Below are positions 20,582-31,459 of a DNA stretch of 64,000 nt, one piece after another. The notes under the pieces are model-generated. The model had not been told where the DNA came from. It saw only the letters and a program-made list of their open reading frames with translations, and ran no database searches. The stretch is from Steroidobacter denitrificans. Lineage in GTDB: Bacteria > Pseudomonadota > Gammaproteobacteria > Steroidobacterales > Steroidobacteraceae. How positions within the stretch are numbered: position 1 is the stretch's first letter; every line of letters starts with the position of its first letter. The position numbers were made by a program, and so were the translations under genes. Location: contig NZ_CP011971.1 in NCBI RefSeq assembly GCF_001579945.1, forward strand, positions 2,726,030 through 2,790,029, given 5' to 3'.

Positions 20582-23500
20582 TTACACCAATACCCGCTCG
20601 ATGCCGCCGGCGTTGGCCGCCTTCACATACTCCGGCAGCCAGCGCTCACCCAGCACATGCCGGGCGATCTCGATCACGATGTAGTCCGCCTCGGTAGCCG
20701 CATCGTCGTTGTAGCGTTTCAATCCCTGCATGCAGGAGGGGCAGGAGGTCAGAATCTTCACTTCCCCCTGAAACCCGTCCGCCCGCAGTTTCTGTGCTCC
20801 GGCGCGCATTTCCTCCTCCTTGCGAAAGCGCACCTGGGTAGCGACATCGGGACGGCTGATCGCAAATGTACCCGACTCCCCGCAGCAGCGCTCATTCTTT
20901 TCCACCCGGCCGTTGACCTGTTCGTTGATGAGCGTATTCACCACCTGCATGGGATCATGGGTCTTGATCGGTGTATGGCAGGGATCGTGGTACATGTAGC
21001 GCACTCCGGTGGCACCTGCCAACCGGACGCCGCGTTCCATCAGAAACTCGTGGATATCCACGATCCGACAGCCCGGAAAGATTTCCTCGAACTTGTAGTC
21101 CTGCAGCTGATCGTAGCAGGTGCCGCAACTCACCACGACGGTCCTGATGTCCAGGTAATTCAAGGTGGTCGAGACCCGATGGAACAACACCCGGTTGTCG
21201 GTGATCATTTTGTCGGCCTTGCTGAAATCACCATTGCCGCGTTGCGGATAGCCGCAACACATGTACCCCGGCGGCAACACCGTCTGTACACCGATTTGCC
21301 AGAGCATGGCCTGGGTCGCCAAGCCCACCTGTGAGAACAGGCGCTCCGAACCGCACCCGGGAAAATAGAACACGGCCTCGGATTCACTGCTGGTGCGGGC
21401 CGGATCGCGGATGATCGGCACATAGTTGCGGTCCTCGATGTCGAGCAGCGCCCGCGCCGTTCTCTTGGGCAGACCGGCGGGCATCTTCTTGTTGACAAAA
21501 TGCACGACCTGCTCATGAACCGGCGGCTTGCCGGTCGTCGCCGGAGGCCGCGCCGTCTGCGGCGACGCGAACACGCTCATCGCCCGACCCGCCAGGCGCT
21601 GTGCCTTGAAACCCCACTCCAGCATCACCTTGCGCGTCAGCTTGATGGTTTCCGGATGAGTCGCATTCAGGAAAAACATCGAGGCGGCGGTCCCGGGATT
21701 GAAGCGCTTCTTGCCCATGCGGCGCAGCAGATCGCGCATCGCCATCGACACATCGCCGAAATCAATGTCGACCGGGCAAGGCTTTTCGCACTTGTGGCAC
21801 AGCGTACAGTGCTCCGCCACATCCGCGAATTCATCGAAGTGTCGAATCGATACGCCGCGGCGTGTCTGCTCCTCGTACAGGAACGCCTCGATCAGCAGAG
21901 AGGTCGCCAGGATCTTGTTGCGGGGCGAGTACAGCAGGTTCGCCCGCGGCACATGGGTTGCGCATACCGGCTTGCATTTGCCGCAGCGCAAGCAATCCTT
22001 GACCGCTGCCGCAATGGAAGCGATGTCCGACTGCTGCATGATGAGCGATTCATGACCCATCAGCTTGAAGCTCGGCGTATAGGCATTGCGCAGATCGCCG
22101 CCGGGCATCAACTTGCCGCGGTTGAAATGACCATCCGGATCGATGCGATTCTTGTAGCGCCGAAAATCGGCAGTCTCCGCCGCGGACAGAAATTCCAGCT
22201 TGGTGATACCGATGCCGTGTTCGCCGGAGATGACGCCGCCGAGCGAGCGGGCGATCTGCATGATGCGCTTTACGGCACGATTGGCCTCCTGCAGCATTTC
22301 GTAGTCATCCGAGTTGACCGGAATATTGGTATGCACGTTGCCGTCGCCGGCATGCATATGCAGCGCAATCCATACGCGTCCACGCAGGACTCGCTTATGA
22401 ATCGCCTCGACCGCCTCGATGACCGGGGCGAACGTACTGCCGACGAATGAACGGCGCAAATGAGCCCGCACTTCGGTTTTCCACGAGGTGCGCACGGAAC
22501 GATCCTGCACCAGGTCGAATATGCGTGCCTCCGGCTCGCGCTCCAGCCGGCGCTCGAAATCCCCGCGCAACGGTTCGAAGCCCAGCGCGGCGAGAGCCGG
22601 CAACGCCTGCGCCAGCGGCGTGTCCAGGTGCTCGTACAGGTAGCGCCAGCGCGCCCGCGCCTGCTCCAGCACATGCCGCGCCTGACGCTGACGCTCACCG
22701 AGCCGCTCGTCGCGGGAGGCATGCTCCAGATCGGGATCCTCGATCTTGCCTAACGTAAGCTCCGTGCTGAAATACTCCAGCAGCTCGTCCAGCAGCTTCA
22801 GTTTGTTCTTGAAGGATAGCTCGATATTGATGCGCTCGATCGCGTCGGTGTAATCCCCCATGCGATCCAGCGGTATCACCACGTCCTCGTTGATCTTGAA
22901 GGCATTGGTGTGCTTGGCGATGGCGGCGGTGCGTGAACGGTCCAGCCAGAATTGCCGCCGCGACTCGGGGTTGACCGCTACAAAACCTTCGCCGGAACGG
23001 CTGTTCGCAATACGCACCACCTCGGAAGTGGCGCGCGCCACGGCATCCTCGTCATCCCCGACGATGTCGCCGAGCAACACCATCTTGGGTAGTGCGCCGC
23101 GCTTGGAACGGGTCGAGTAGCCGACCGCGCGCAGATAGCGTTCATCGAGATGCTCCAGTCCCGCAAGTTGTACGCCGCCGCTGCGCGCCTGCGCATCCAG
23201 GTGACTCTTGATTTCGACGATCGATGGAATCGCGTGGCGCGCATGCCCGAAGAACTCCAGGCATACGGTACGAACATGATTCGGCATGCGATGCAGCAGC
23301 CAGCGTGCGGAGGTGATCACGCCGTCGCAGCCTTCCTTCTGCACCCCCGGCAAACCGCCCAGGAACTTGTCGGTCACATCCTTGCCCAGACCGGCCTTGC
23401 GGAACCTGCGGCCCTCGATCGCCACGACACCGGTGCGCAATACGCGGGCATGCGCCGGCGCGGCGCGGCCATCCTTCCACACCAGTTCGAACTTCGCCTG

Positions 23501-24553
23501 ATCGACCTCGTGAATCTTACCGCGATCATGCTCGAGCCGCGTCACCTCCAGCCAGTTGCCGTCCGGGTCGACCATGCGCCACCACAACAGATTATCGACG
23601 GCCGTTCCCCACAATACCGCCTTCTTGCCGCCGGCATTCATGGCCACGTTGCCGCCGATGCAGGAGGCATCCGCCGAGGTGGGATCGACCGCGAACACCA
23701 GTCCGGCACGATCCGCCGCCTCGGCAACCCTCCGGGTCACCACGCCTGCGCCCGTGAGAATGCTCGGCGCATCATCCGTCGTACCCGGCAAAGGCCGCGT
23801 TTCGACCTTGCCCAGCGCCTCGAGTTTCTCGGTATTGATCACCGCGGCCCGCGGCGTGAGCGGTACTGCGCCGCCGGTGTAGCCCGTGCCGCCGCCGCGC
23901 GGAATGATGGTCAATCCCAACTCGATGCAGCCGCGCACCAAAGCCGGAATCTCGTCCTCTCCATCGGGCGACAGCACCAGGAACGGATATTCCACGCGCC
24001 AATCGGTGGCGTCCGTGACATGCGAGACACGGGCGAATGCATCCAAGCGGATGTTGTCGGCACGCGTATGGCGCTCCAGCAGGCGGCGAGCACGCTTGCG
24101 CAAACTCGCCACTTGTTCCAGGCCGTCGGCAAAGGACTCCACGGCTTCACGCGCCGCGCGCAACAATTCACCCACCTTGCGATCGCGCTCGGCGTCGGTA
24201 TCGTCGCGGCGCCGTTCGACCTCGTTGAGGCGATGCTGCAGCGCCTCGACGAGTTGGCGCCGGCGCTTGGCACTATCGACCAGGTCGTCCTGCAGATAAG
24301 GATTTCGCTGCACCACCCAGATGTCGCCCAGCGCCTCGTACAGCATGCGAGCGGAGCGGCCGGTGCGCCGTTCGCCGCGCAACTCGTTCAGCAGGTCCCA
24401 GGCCGGTTCGCCCAGCAGCCGTATAACGATCTCGCGATCCGAAAACGAGGTGTAGTTGTAGGGAATCTCGCGCAGGCGCGCGGGAATGCACGCGGCAGAA
24501 GACTCCTTCGGTGCGAGTGGCGCGGACAAATGGAGCGGCGGCAGGTTGGACAC
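20582..24553 (-). CDS. DUF3683-type FAD/Fe-S oxidoreductase (D-lactate-dehydrogenase-like)
   Basis: A 1323-aa multidomain redox protein read from a GTG. Order: an N-terminal DUF3683-like segment (about 1-100), a coiled region, an FAD-binding type 4 domain with [11 protein letters not shown] near residue 220, the FAD-oxidase C-terminal domain, then two ferredoxin clusters ([11 protein letters not shown] near 856 and [12 protein letters not shown] near 917) and a CCG (heterodisulfide-reductase-like) module with [18 protein letters not shown] and CCGESGTF between about 1069 and 1224. This is the glycolate/D-lactate dehydrogenase plan fused into one chain, likely oxidising a 2-hydroxyacid into the quinone pool from the cytoplasmic face. 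It is transcribed alone, divergent from the DegP-like gene. Confidence 0.9.
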   Translation of the reverse strand: MSNLPPLHLSAPLAPKESSAACIPARLREIPYNYTSFSDREIVIRLLGEPAWDLLNELRGERRTGRSARMLYEALGDIWVVQRNPYLQDDLVDSAKRRRQLVEALQHRLNEVERRRDDTDAERDRKVGELLRAAREAVESFADGLEQVASLRKRARRLLERHTRADNIRLDAFARVSHVTDATDWRVEYPFLVLSPDGEDEIPALVRGCIELGLTIIPRGGGTGYTGGAVPLTPRAAVINTEKLEALGKVETRPLPGTTDDAPSILTGAGVVTRRVAEAADRAGLVFAVDPTSADASCIGGNVAMNAGGKKAVLWGTAVDNLLWWRMVDPDGNWLEVTRLEHDRGKIHEVDQAKFELVWKDGRAAPAHARVLRTGVVAIEGRRFRKAGLGKDVTDKFLGGLPGVQKEGCDGVITSARWLLHRMPNHVRTVCLEFFGHARHAIPSIVEIKSHLDAQARSGGVQLAGLEHLDERYLRAVGYSTRSKRGALPKMVLLGDIVGDDEDAVARATSEVVRIANSRSGEGFVAVNPESRRQFWLDRSRTAAIAKHTNAFKINEDVVIPLDRMGDYTDAIERINIELSFKNKLKLLDELLEYFSTELTLGKIEDPDLEHASRDERLGERQRQARHVLEQARARWRYLYEHLDTPLAQALPALAALGFEPLRGDFERRLEREPEARIFDLVQDRSVRTSWKTEVRAHLRRSFVGSTFAPVIEAVEAIHKRVLRGRVWIALHMHAGDGNVHTNIPVNSDDYEMLQEANRAVKRIMQIARSLGGVISGEHGIGITKLEFLSAAETADFRRYKNRIDPDGHFNRGKLMPGGDLRNAYTPSFKLMGHESLIMQQSDIASIAAAVKDCLRCGKCKPVCATHVPRANLLYSPRNKILATSLLIEAFLYEEQTRRGVSIRHFDEFADVAEHCTLCHKCEKPCPVDIDFGDVSMAMRDLLRRMGKKRFNPGTAASMFFLNATHPETIKLTRKVMLEWGFKAQRLAGRAMSVFASPQTARPPATTGKPPVHEQVVHFVNKKMPAGLPKRTARALLDIEDRNYVPIIRDPARTSSESEAVFYFPGCGSERLFSQVGLATQAMLWQIGVQTVLPPGYMCCGYPQRGNGDFSKADKMITDNRVLFHRVSTTLNYLDIRTVVVSCGTCYDQLQDYKFEEIFPGCRIVDIHEFLMERGVRLAGATGVRYMYHDPCHTPIKTHDPMQVVNTLINEQVNGRVEKNERCCGESGTFAISRPDVATQVRFRKEEEMRAGAQKLRADGFQGEVKILTSCPSCMQGLKRYNDDAATEADYIVIEIARHVLGERWLPEYVKAANAGGIERVLV

Positions 24554-24663
24554 GGCGGTACCCGCAGTTCAGGGGTGGCAGCGGATTGTAATTAACTCTC
24601 CGTAATATTCGCGAACTCCGGCTTCCAGAGACCGTCATAATCATGTCTTCGACCTAGGAGTCC

Positions 24664-26166
24664 ATGCATATGGTTGCGAATTGGTTGCGTGTCGGCATCG
24701 TATCGATCGCCGTAGGCATGGCCTCGGTCGCCTGTTCCGGAAACCTCGATTCGCGCGCCGCCACGCCGCCGGTCGGCGTCACGGCCGGCGGGGCGGGAGC
24801 TTCTGCGGGGAATGCCCAGGAACCGATGCGGGGCGCCGTCTCGTCCACCCTGCCGGATTTCGCCTCCCTGGTGGACCAGTACGGGCCGGCAGTCGTCAAT
24901 ATTACGGTCATCGGCGAGCGCCGGGACGTGGCCGACACCATCGATCTGCCGGGTCTCTCTCCCAACGATCCCTTGTACGAATTCTTTCGGCGTTTCAGGC
25001 GTCCCCTGCCTCGCGGCGGCGAGCTGCCGCCTTCGCGCGGAGAAGGTTCCGGCTTCATCGTCAGCGCCGACGGCTACATCCTGACGAATGCTCACGTCGT
25101 GGACACTGCCGCCGAAGTGACCGTCAAGACGATCGATCGGCGTGAATACACGGCCAAGGTCATCGGCGCGGATTCGGCCACCGATGTCGCGGTATTGAAA
25201 ATCGATGCCGACAACCTGCCTACGGTACGCATCGGTAATCCCGAGGAACTGCGGCCCGGACAGTGGGTCATCGCCATCGGCTCTCCGTTCGGCTTCGAAA
25301 ACAGCGTCACCGCGGGTATCGTCAGCGCGACTTCGCGCTCCATGCCCGGCAGCAACTACACGCCTTTCATCCAGACCGACGTCGCTGTCAATCCCGGCAA
25401 TTCCGGCGGCCCCCTGTTCAATCTCAAGGGTGAGGTCGTCGGCATCAACTCCCAGATCTATAGCGGTACCGGCGGATATATGGGCCTGTCTTTCGCCATT
25501 CCGATCGACGTTGCCAACCAGGTGCGCGAACAGTTGGTCAGCACCGGCAAGGTGATCCGCAGCCGTATCGGCGTGTCCATCCAGGACGTCAACGCACAAC
25601 TCGCCGATTCCTTCGGGCTGGACCGGCCGCGAGGCGCTCTGGTCGGCATGGTCGAAGACGGCGGCCCGGGCGCCAAGGCCGGCATCGAGGCGGGCGACGT
25701 GATCCTGAAGGTCGGCGATACAGCGATCGACCGCTCTTCCCAGGTTCCCGGGTTGATCGCCAACACCCGGCCCGGCAGCGCGGTACGGATCGAAGTCTGG
25801 CGCGACGGACGTATCAAGCGTCTCACGGTGCATCCCGAACAGATGCAGGCGGAAGCAACCCGTAGCGCGGCAAATCGGGAAGACAGCGACGATGAGGCAG
25901 TGCGCCTGGGACTGGCCATACGCACCCTGACGCCCGAGGAGCAGCGCCGCAGCGGCACTCAGGGCGCTTTGCTGGTCGAGGATGTCGAGGGCCCTTCGGC
26001 GCAAGCCGGTGTGCGGCCCGGCGATATCATCCTGGGCGTCAACGGCAAGACCGTGAAATCGCTCGATGAATTGCGCCAGGCAGCCAAGCAGCGCAAGGGC
26101 AAGATCGTTGCGCTGCTGATCCAGCGTCAGGATGCGCAGATCTTTCTACCGGTGCGCATCGGCTGA
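24664..26166 (+). CDS. DegP/Do-family periplasmic serine protease
   Basis: A 500-aa HtrA-type protease/chaperone. An N-terminal signal region has a possible lipobox at Cys24 (SVAC), though -3 is not the usual Leu. The trypsin-like domain has TNAHVV (His), DVAVLK (Asp) and GNSGGPL (Ser). Two PDZ domains follow (about 300-385 with VEDGGPGAKAGIEAGDVIL, about 405-495 with PSAQAGVRPGDIIL). The role is degradation or refolding of damaged envelope proteins. The response-regulator and kinase genes follow at 33 bp and 19 bp, suggesting one envelope-stress operon, as degP/mucD genes often sit near such regulators. Confidence 0.95.
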   Translation: MHMVANWLRVGIVSIAVGMASVACSGNLDSRAATPPVGVTAGGAGASAGNAQEPMRGAVSSTLPDFASLVDQYGPAVVNITVIGERRDVADTIDLPGLSPNDPLYEFFRRFRRPLPRGGELPPSRGEGSGFIVSADGYILTNAHVVDTAAEVTVKTIDRREYTAKVIGADSATDVAVLKIDADNLPTVRIGNPEELRPGQWVIAIGSPFGFENSVTAGIVSATSRSMPGSNYTPFIQTDVAVNPGNSGGPLFNLKGEVVGINSQIYSGTGGYMGLSFAIPIDVANQVREQLVSTGKVIRSRIGVSIQDVNAQLADSFGLDRPRGALVGMVEDGGPGAKAGIEAGDVILKVGDTAIDRSSQVPGLIANTRPGSAVRIEVWRDGRIKRLTVHPEQMQAEATRSAANREDSDDEAVRLGLAIRTLTPEEQRRSGTQGALLVEDVEGPSAQAGVRPGDIILGVNGKTVKSLDELRQAAKQRKGKIVALLIQRQDAQIFLPVRIG

Positions 26167-26199
26167 TACCCGCAAGAGGCTGCCTGGAAAACGAACCGC

Positions 26200-26871
26200 A
26201 TGCGACTGCTTTTGATCGAAGACGACCTGCAAGCCGCCGAGTATCTGGCCAAGGGGCTGCGTGAGAACGGCTATCGGATCGACCACAGCCCCGACGGACG
26301 CGACGGCCTGGCGAAGGCGCTTGCCGGGGGTTACGACATCATCATCGCCGATCGGCAGCTGCCGCATCTCGATGGCCTGGAAATCATCGCCGCGCTGCGC
26401 CGGCGCAACGATCACACTCCCGTGCTCATCCTGTCCGCGCTTGGCACGGTGGATGACCGTGTACATGGACTGCAGGCCGGCGGCGACGACTACTTGACCA
26501 AGCCCTTCGCCTTTGCCGAGCTGCTGGCACGCATCGAGGCGCTCAATCGCCGCAGCACCGCCTCGGCCGAGACCACCCGGCTGAAAGTCGCCGATCTGGA
26601 GCTGGATCTCCTGGCGCGCCGCGTGAACCGTGCCGGCCGCACGATCGAGTTGACCACCAAGGAATTTCAGCTGCTGGAATACCTGATGCGTCGCGCCGGG
26701 CAGGTGGTGACGCGCACCATGCTGCTGGAAGGGGTGTGGAACCTGCATTTCGACCCCCAGACGAATATCACCGATGTGCATATGAGCCGCCTGCGCAACG
26801 CCATCGACAGGGGATTTTCCAAGGCACTCATTCACACGGTGCGCGGTGCAGGGTATGTTCTGAGGGAATGA
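26200..26871 (+). CDS. OmpR-family response regulator
   Basis: A 223-aa two-component regulator. The receiver domain (1-115) has acidic residues EDD at 7-9, the phospho-acceptor Asp51 (IIIADRQLP) and Lys101 (LTKPF). The C-terminal winged-helix domain has LTTKEFQLLEYLMRRAGQVV and VHMSRLRNAID with the final VRGAGYVLRE. It resembles the CopR/CusR/QseB-like branch. It lies between the DegP-like gene and its kinase gene in a tight same-strand run, so it probably partners that kinase. Its operator cannot be named from this sequence. Confidence 0.95.
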   Translation: MRLLLIEDDLQAAEYLAKGLRENGYRIDHSPDGRDGLAKALAGGYDIIIADRQLPHLDGLEIIAALRRRNDHTPVLILSALGTVDDRVHGLQAGGDDYLTKPFAFAELLARIEALNRRSTASAETTRLKVADLELDLLARRVNRAGRTIELTTKEFQLLEYLMRRAGQVVTRTMLLEGVWNLHFDPQTNITDVHMSRLRNAIDRGFSKALIHTVRGAGYVLRE

Positions 26872-26890
26872 GTTCCCCACGACGCCCCGC

Positions 26891-28402
26891 ATGACGGATC
26901 CTGGCCCTACCACGGCAGGGCACACGGATACCGGCCGCAGAAAATCCTCTCCGGCCGCATCCGGGCGTATGGAAGCGGGGCACGTCCACGCGCAGGGTTC
27001 ACGCCTGGAACCGGCGCCGCGATTGCGCATTCGTCTGTCATCCTCGCGGCTTGCATTGCTGCTGATCCTCGTGTTCGCAGCCGGCGTCGCCCTGATCCTG
27101 ACCTCGGTCTATTATCTCACCGCACGGGTACTGGATCGCGAAGTCGATGCAGTCATCAGTTCGGAAGTGGGTCACTTGGTGGATGACTATTCACGCGGCG
27201 GCCTGCTGCAGCTGGTATCGACTCTGCGCCGGCGCACCGACAGCTGGGGCCGTTTCGGCGCCGTCTATCTGCTGACCGAGGCCAACGGCTATCCGATCGC
27301 CGGGAACCTGGCGCGCTGGCCGACGGAGGTCCGGATCTACGACGAATGGATCGAATTCGAGATCGATGCAAGCGAAGCAGGCGGCATCATCGCGCATCCG
27401 GTACGCGCACAGCGTTTTGTGCTGCCGAGCGGCCGGCGGCTGCTGGTGGGCACGGATATCCTGGAACGCCGGCGGCTCGCCTCGCGGCTGCGCACGGCGA
27501 TGTATTGGGGTATCGGCTCGATCGTGCTGTTGGCAGCCGCTTTCGGCATCGCCTACAGCCGGGGTATTCGCCGCCGACTAGGCGCTTTTGCGGCAACCTG
27601 TGAATCGATCATGGCGGGCGACTTGTCGCAGCGCCTGCCGATGCGGACTGCTCATGACGAGTTCGATGCACTGGCTGCCGCAGTCAACCGCATGCTCGAG
27701 CGTATCGAACAGCAGACGCGTGTCCTGCGCACCACGTTCGACAGTGCCGCGCACGATCTGCGCGGTCCCCTGTACCGCGCTCGAGTACGCATCGAGGAAA
27801 CGCTCCGGCATCCCGATCTCGCCGACGGTTCACGTGAGACCATGGAAGCGACGCTCGCGGAACTGGAGCGCGTGCAGCGCATACTGGGTACCTTGCTGCA
27901 GATCGCCCAGGCCGACGGCAGTGCGCATGAACTGCCCACCCAGGATGTGGACCTGGCGCGGCTGGCACGGGAACTGGTGGATCTCTACACCCCGGAGGCC
28001 GGCGAGCGCGGCATCACGCTGACGTATTCCGGCACCGGGACCGCAGCCATCCGCGGCAACGGCCAGCTGCTGGCACAGGCGCTCGTGAACCTGATCGAAA
28101 ACGCGATCAAATATGTTCCGGCAGGTGGACACATCGAAGTCGGCATCGCCCACGAACCCAACGGCCTGCTGCTGAGCGTGGCGGATGACGGACCGGGCAT
28201 TCCGGCAGCGGATCGTCAACGCATCCTGCAACCGTTCGTTCGCCTGGAACGCGATCGCGATCAGGTCGGCAGCGGCCTGGGTCTGAGCCTGGTGGCCGCA
28301 GTGATGCGCATGCACCTGGCCAGCATGGAATTGCTGGACAACCGGCCGGGTTTGCGGGTGCAATGCCGTCTTCCGGCAGCCGCTCCCGAAGTATGTTCTT
28401 GA
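26891..28402 (+). CDS. Membrane sensor histidine kinase
   Basis: A 503-aa sensor kinase. A polar N-terminal tail is followed by TM1 (about 53-77), a periplasmic sensor of about 125 residues, TM2 (about 205-223), a HAMP domain, the phospho-acceptor His288 in the H box (AAHDLRGPL), and an HATPase domain with N box NLIENAIKY, G1 DDGPGIP and G2 GSGLGLSLV. The H-box Arg in place of Glu (HDLRGPL) is a common variant. The ATG chosen has a weak ribosome-binding site; a start about 26 codons later is possible. It is the third gene of the DegP-regulator-kinase run. The sensed signal is unknown. Confidence 0.93.
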   Translation: MTDPGPTTAGHTDTGRRKSSPAASGRMEAGHVHAQGSRLEPAPRLRIRLSSSRLALLLILVFAAGVALILTSVYYLTARVLDREVDAVISSEVGHLVDDYSRGGLLQLVSTLRRRTDSWGRFGAVYLLTEANGYPIAGNLARWPTEVRIYDEWIEFEIDASEAGGIIAHPVRAQRFVLPSGRRLLVGTDILERRRLASRLRTAMYWGIGSIVLLAAAFGIAYSRGIRRRLGAFAATCESIMAGDLSQRLPMRTAHDEFDALAAAVNRMLERIEQQTRVLRTTFDSAAHDLRGPLYRARVRIEETLRHPDLADGSRETMEATLAELERVQRILGTLLQIAQADGSAHELPTQDVDLARLARELVDLYTPEAGERGITLTYSGTGTAAIRGNGQLLAQALVNLIENAIKYVPAGGHIEVGIAHEPNGLLLSVADDGPGIPAADRQRILQPFVRLERDRDQVGSGLGLSLVAAVMRMHLASMELLDNRPGLRVQCRLPAAAPEVCS

Positions 28403-28413
28403 GGAGATCCGGA

Positions 28414-28809
28414 TCAGGGGATCTGGATCTTGCCGCCGCCCCCCAGACCGCCGGCACCCAGATTCGGCATGCCGCCCTGCGGAACCACCAGCTGGGAGGC
28501 CTGCTGACGGCGCAATTCCTGAATCTGCTGCACCGTGCGTTCGATTCCCGCAGCCGCAGCACCGGCGAAGCCGGCAACCGCCGCATCGAGCGTGGCGCCG
28601 GGAATCTCGAAGCTGATCGGCACCGGCCCCATGTTGGTCATGATCTCGGCCTGGCCCAGAAACAGCACCGGACGATCGGCATCCACGCTGCCGTCGCTCT
28701 TGACGGGCGTGAGCCGGCGGATCGTGCCCACCTTCCTATCGGTAAAAGTATCTTCCTGATACAGGGCTCCCGCATCCATTTGGGGGTCCAGGGTCTGTTC
28801 GTCGGCCAT
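28414..28809 (-). CDS. Conserved-looking small protein of unknown function
   Basis: A 131-aa protein, start at 28809 chosen because GGAG lies 7 nt upstream. It has an acidic N-terminus (MADEQTLDPQMDAGALYQED), a middle part that could be a small beta domain (RPVLFLGQAEIMTNMGPVPISFEIPG), an Ala-rich helix (AAVAGFAGAAAAGIERTVQQIQELRRQQ) and a Gly-rich tail ending KIQIP. No signal peptide or metal motif. It converges on the histidine-kinase gene with 11 bp between the ends. I do not recognise a named family. Confidence 0.7.
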   Translation of the reverse strand: MADEQTLDPQMDAGALYQEDTFTDRKVGTIRRLTPVKSDGSVDADRPVLFLGQAEIMTNMGPVPISFEIPGATLDAAVAGFAGAAAAGIERTVQQIQELRRQQASQLVVPQGGMPNLGAGGLGGGGKIQIP

Positions 28810-28983
28810 CGATCGCTCCAGCGGAATGTCCGGCACAGTAGACCAGCCCGATGGCATATCTTCAAGACGGTTTGCGAACGATGCCCGGGCGACCGGAGCA
28901 AAAGATCCGTTCGGATCGGAACAGGGTTCCGGAGGGACTCGGGACGGGTACAATGCGACATGTGTTGAGCACCGGCCAGGACC

Positions 28984-29283
28984 ATGCAGGAAACCGATAA
29001 CCCATTCAGCGAAGCCTTCGGTAAGGCCGTGGATCTGGCCAACAGGATTGCCGATACCGACGATAAGGCCGATATCTGGGATATCGCCGATGGGTTGATG
29101 GCCGGCGCCGTCCAGTATTGGCTGTACTCACGCCAACCCTGTCCCGACCCGGAATGCGAGGAATGTACACCGATCAGCACGGCCGAAAGCCGACTGGAAG
29201 AACTGCGTAAGCTGATATACCAGTTCGCGCGGGAGAGCGAGTATTACCACGCCCCCACCGATCGCAACGTCGGCCGCGCCTGA
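28984..29283 (+). CDS. Small acidic protein of unknown function
   Basis: A 99-aa acidic protein with no signal or membrane segment. It has helical stretches (AFGKAVDLANRIADTDDKADIWDIADGLM and RLEELRKLIYQFARES) around a Cys-containing loop PCPDPECEECTP, whose three Cys could bind metal or form a disulfide. The ribosome-binding site is weak. It diverges from the 131-aa gene upstream and is followed by another small unknown gene after 192 bp. Codon use looks normal for the region, which supports a real gene. Confidence 0.6.
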   Translation: MQETDNPFSEAFGKAVDLANRIADTDDKADIWDIADGLMAGAVQYWLYSRQPCPDPECEECTPISTAESRLEELRKLIYQFARESEYYHAPTDRNVGRA

Positions 29284-29475
29284 AATACACGGCTGAAGCG
29301 CCTGGGCGGAATCCATACCGACCCGATCCGCCGGCGAACCGCGGCAAAACCGCCGAATGCGCCCCGTCCGCACGGAAGACGAAGGCAATCTGGGATCCAG
29401 CGCACACCACCGCCGATGTGATGCCGTCCACACTGTCATCGCCTGTTCTGTGGACTCGCCCCAAGGAGGCCGGAA

Positions 29476-29817
29476 TTGGGAATGCTGAAAAATCTCAAGC
29501 TGCGCCATCGCGCCTATGCGTGTACCTACAATTCATTTCGCTTTGCGGCACGCCTGCGGGGTGATCTGAGCGAATTCGCTCCATCGATCGCCGAAACGCT
29601 GGAAAGCGTCGGTGACGAACTGGCCGCCCTGGCGCGTGACAACTGTCCGGATGAGAAGGAACGCCGGCAACTGATCGACGGACTGGAAGGCGCCCTGCGG
29701 GCCCTGGGTCTATCCGATACGGCGCAGGTTCATATCGTCTCGCAGCTGGCGCCGCGCATCATGGCGGGCGAACCCGCCAGCGCCGGCAAGGAGGCCTGGA
29801 CGCGTATCGCGGTCTGA
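29476..29817 (+). CDS. Small helical protein of unknown function (TTG start)
   Basis: A 113-aa predicted all-helical cytoplasmic protein. AAGGAGG at 29463-29469 lies 6 nt before the TTG at 29476 and 12 nt before an ATG at 29482, so the TTG start is favoured. The sequence has a basic N-terminus (LKNLKLRHRAYACTY) and an acidic middle (AETLESVGDELAALARD), with no catalytic motif. Its end faces the end of the tetR-type gene 8 bp away. No family recognised. Confidence 0.65.
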   Translation: MGMLKNLKLRHRAYACTYNSFRFAARLRGDLSEFAPSIAETLESVGDELAALARDNCPDEKERRQLIDGLEGALRALGLSDTAQVHIVSQLAPRIMAGEPASAGKEAWTRIAV

Positions 29818-29825
29818 TTCGGCGT

Positions 29826-30548
29826 TTACTGTTCGCCAAATATCTCGCGCGCGCGTCGCGAACCGTCCGCTGAACCAGTCCCGGCTGAGACTGCGGCGGA
29901 CAGCAAGGCGACGACGGCGTCTTCCAGATTGGCGACGAACAGCCGGATGTCGACCGTCGCACGACGTTCGCCGGCCGCATCCAGCAGACGCGAGTAATCG
30001 TCGAGGCCGTGAAAGACCAGCACCGCGGCGAGCATCCCGCGGTTGCGAGCCACCGGTCCCGGCACCGCGGCGGCGCGCAGCGCGCGCTGCAACGCACGGG
30101 TGAAGCGATCGGCGTGCGCCAGGCGCATCGTCGAAGCGGGTACGCCCCGCACCGAAAGCGTATGCAGCGCAATGAGCTGCGCATTGATGCGAATGAACTC
30201 CCGACCGCCGTCGGCATCATGAAGCTTCGCGGCCACCGGCCGCACCAGGGCTTCGGCCAGCGGGCGCAGCCACCGCCTGGACGGTGAACCCTGCAGCCGC
30301 CCGAGCATGACCTCGCGCGCAGCGGCGATCCCAGGCACATGCTTGTCGAGGATCGCCTGCAGGAGACCCTGTTTATCACCAAAGTGATACTGGCAGACGT
30401 TACTGTTGCGTTGAGCAGCTGCCTTGCTGATCTCGTTGAGCGAGACACCCTCGATGCTACGCTCGGCGAACAGTCGCTCAGCGACACTGATGAGCTTGGC
30501 ACGCGTCGCGACGCTGCGCCGTGTCGGAACCGCGTCGAGAGCCTGCAT
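29826..30548 (-). CDS. TetR-family transcriptional regulator
   Basis: A 240-aa repressor-type protein. The N-terminal HTH (about 12-60) is canonical: ATRAKLISVAERLFAERSIEGVSLNEISKAAAQRNSNVCQYHFGDKQGLL. The C-terminal ligand domain is helical and ends Arg-rich. The ATG at 30548 overlaps the stop of the glutathione-transferase gene (TGATG), so it is translationally coupled; a GTG two codons earlier is less likely. Such pairing suggests it controls the transferase gene and so responds to a xenobiotic or electrophile; that is inference. Confidence 0.92.
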   Translation of the reverse strand: MQALDAVPTRRSVATRAKLISVAERLFAERSIEGVSLNEISKAAAQRNSNVCQYHFGDKQGLLQAILDKHVPGIAAAREVMLGRLQGSPSRRWLRPLAEALVRPVAAKLHDADGGREFIRINAQLIALHTLSVRGVPASTMRLAHADRFTRALQRALRAAAVPGPVARNRGMLAAVLVFHGLDDYSRLLDAAGERRATVDIRLFVANLEDAVVALLSAAVSAGTGSADGSRRAREIFGEQ

Positions 30549-31231
30549 CAGCACATCGTGCCGAAGCGGCCGTCCATTGCCGATGTCTGCCCCGCCACGC
30601 GTCCCGCTGCGGCGGCATGCTGCTCGTTGGCCGCGATATGTCCAGGCTGTTGCCGAACCCGCTGCAGCCAGGCAACGACCGCAGGATAGGCCGACAGCTC
30701 GAAACCTCCTTCAGGCGCTGCATGCGTGTAGGCATAAAGCGCGATATCCGCGATGGAATATTGCTCACCGACGAAGAATGTATGTGATTGCAAATGCGCA
30801 TTCATGACTGCCAGCGCCTGATTGCCCGCCGTCTGCTTTTGTCGCAGCAACTCCATATTGAAGGGAGTTTTCTCCATGCCTTTGACCGTCAACCAGAACC
30901 TGGCCGTTGCGATGTTCGGCTCGTGACTGTATTGCTCGAAGAACATCCACTGCAACACCTGCGACTGCTCCAGCAACCCGTTCGGCCAATAGTGCGTCCC
31001 TTGAGACAGGAAATGGAGAATGGCATTCGATTCGGGCAGGCGCGTTCCGTCATCCAGCTCCAGGACTGGTATACGCCCATTATGATTTTTGGCGAGAAAT
31101 TCCCTGGTTCGGGTCTCGCCCTGCAAAATATCGACAAAAACGTATTGATACGGCAAGGCAAGATGCGCAAGCAACAACCTTACCTTGTAGCCGTTACCTG
31201 ATCTTGGATCGTCGTAAAGCTTCATTGCCAT
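30548..31231 (-). CDS. Glutathione S-transferase family protein
   Basis: A 227-aa two-domain transferase. The thioredoxin-like N-domain (about 1-82) carries [24 protein letters not shown] and the glutathione-binding [11 protein letters not shown]; the helical C-domain has [17 protein letters not shown], the conserved N-capping motif. Likely role is conjugating glutathione to electrophiles or a related catabolic step. A 15-20-residue Ala/Gly-rich tail after residue 205 extends past the usual end. It is first in a two-gene unit with the TetR gene. Confidence 0.92.
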   Translation of the reverse strand: MAMKLYDDPRSGNGYKVRLLLAHLALPYQYVFVDILQGETRTREFLAKNHNGRIPVLELDDGTRLPESNAILHFLSQGTHYWPNGLLEQSQVLQWMFFEQYSHEPNIATARFWLTVKGMEKTPFNMELLRQKQTAGNQALAVMNAHLQSHTFFVGEQYSIADIALYAYTHAAPEGGFELSAYPAVVAWLQRVRQQPGHIAANEQHAAAAGRVAGQTSAMDGRFGTMC

Positions 31232-31459
31232 GCACCGCTGCTCGTCGTCATGGTAGCGCGCCGCCAGTCTCGATTGTCAACCCGGATGATGGTCGCATCA
31301 GCCTCGGGATCAGCCTCGGAAACGACGCGTCCGCAAGGCCCCGCTCTCACCGGCACCTGTCATTTCATATACCAGCAGCCGCCGGCGGCTGCCAAGCATG
31401 CTGCCTGGAAGTCCACGGAATGGGCCTGTTATCATATCGCCTGGCGATTTGGAGAGATG

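Noticed and set aside
24592-26004. 470-codon frame opposite the DegP-like gene
   Set aside because: No domain; the opposite strand has a full HtrA protease with catalytic triad and two PDZ domains.
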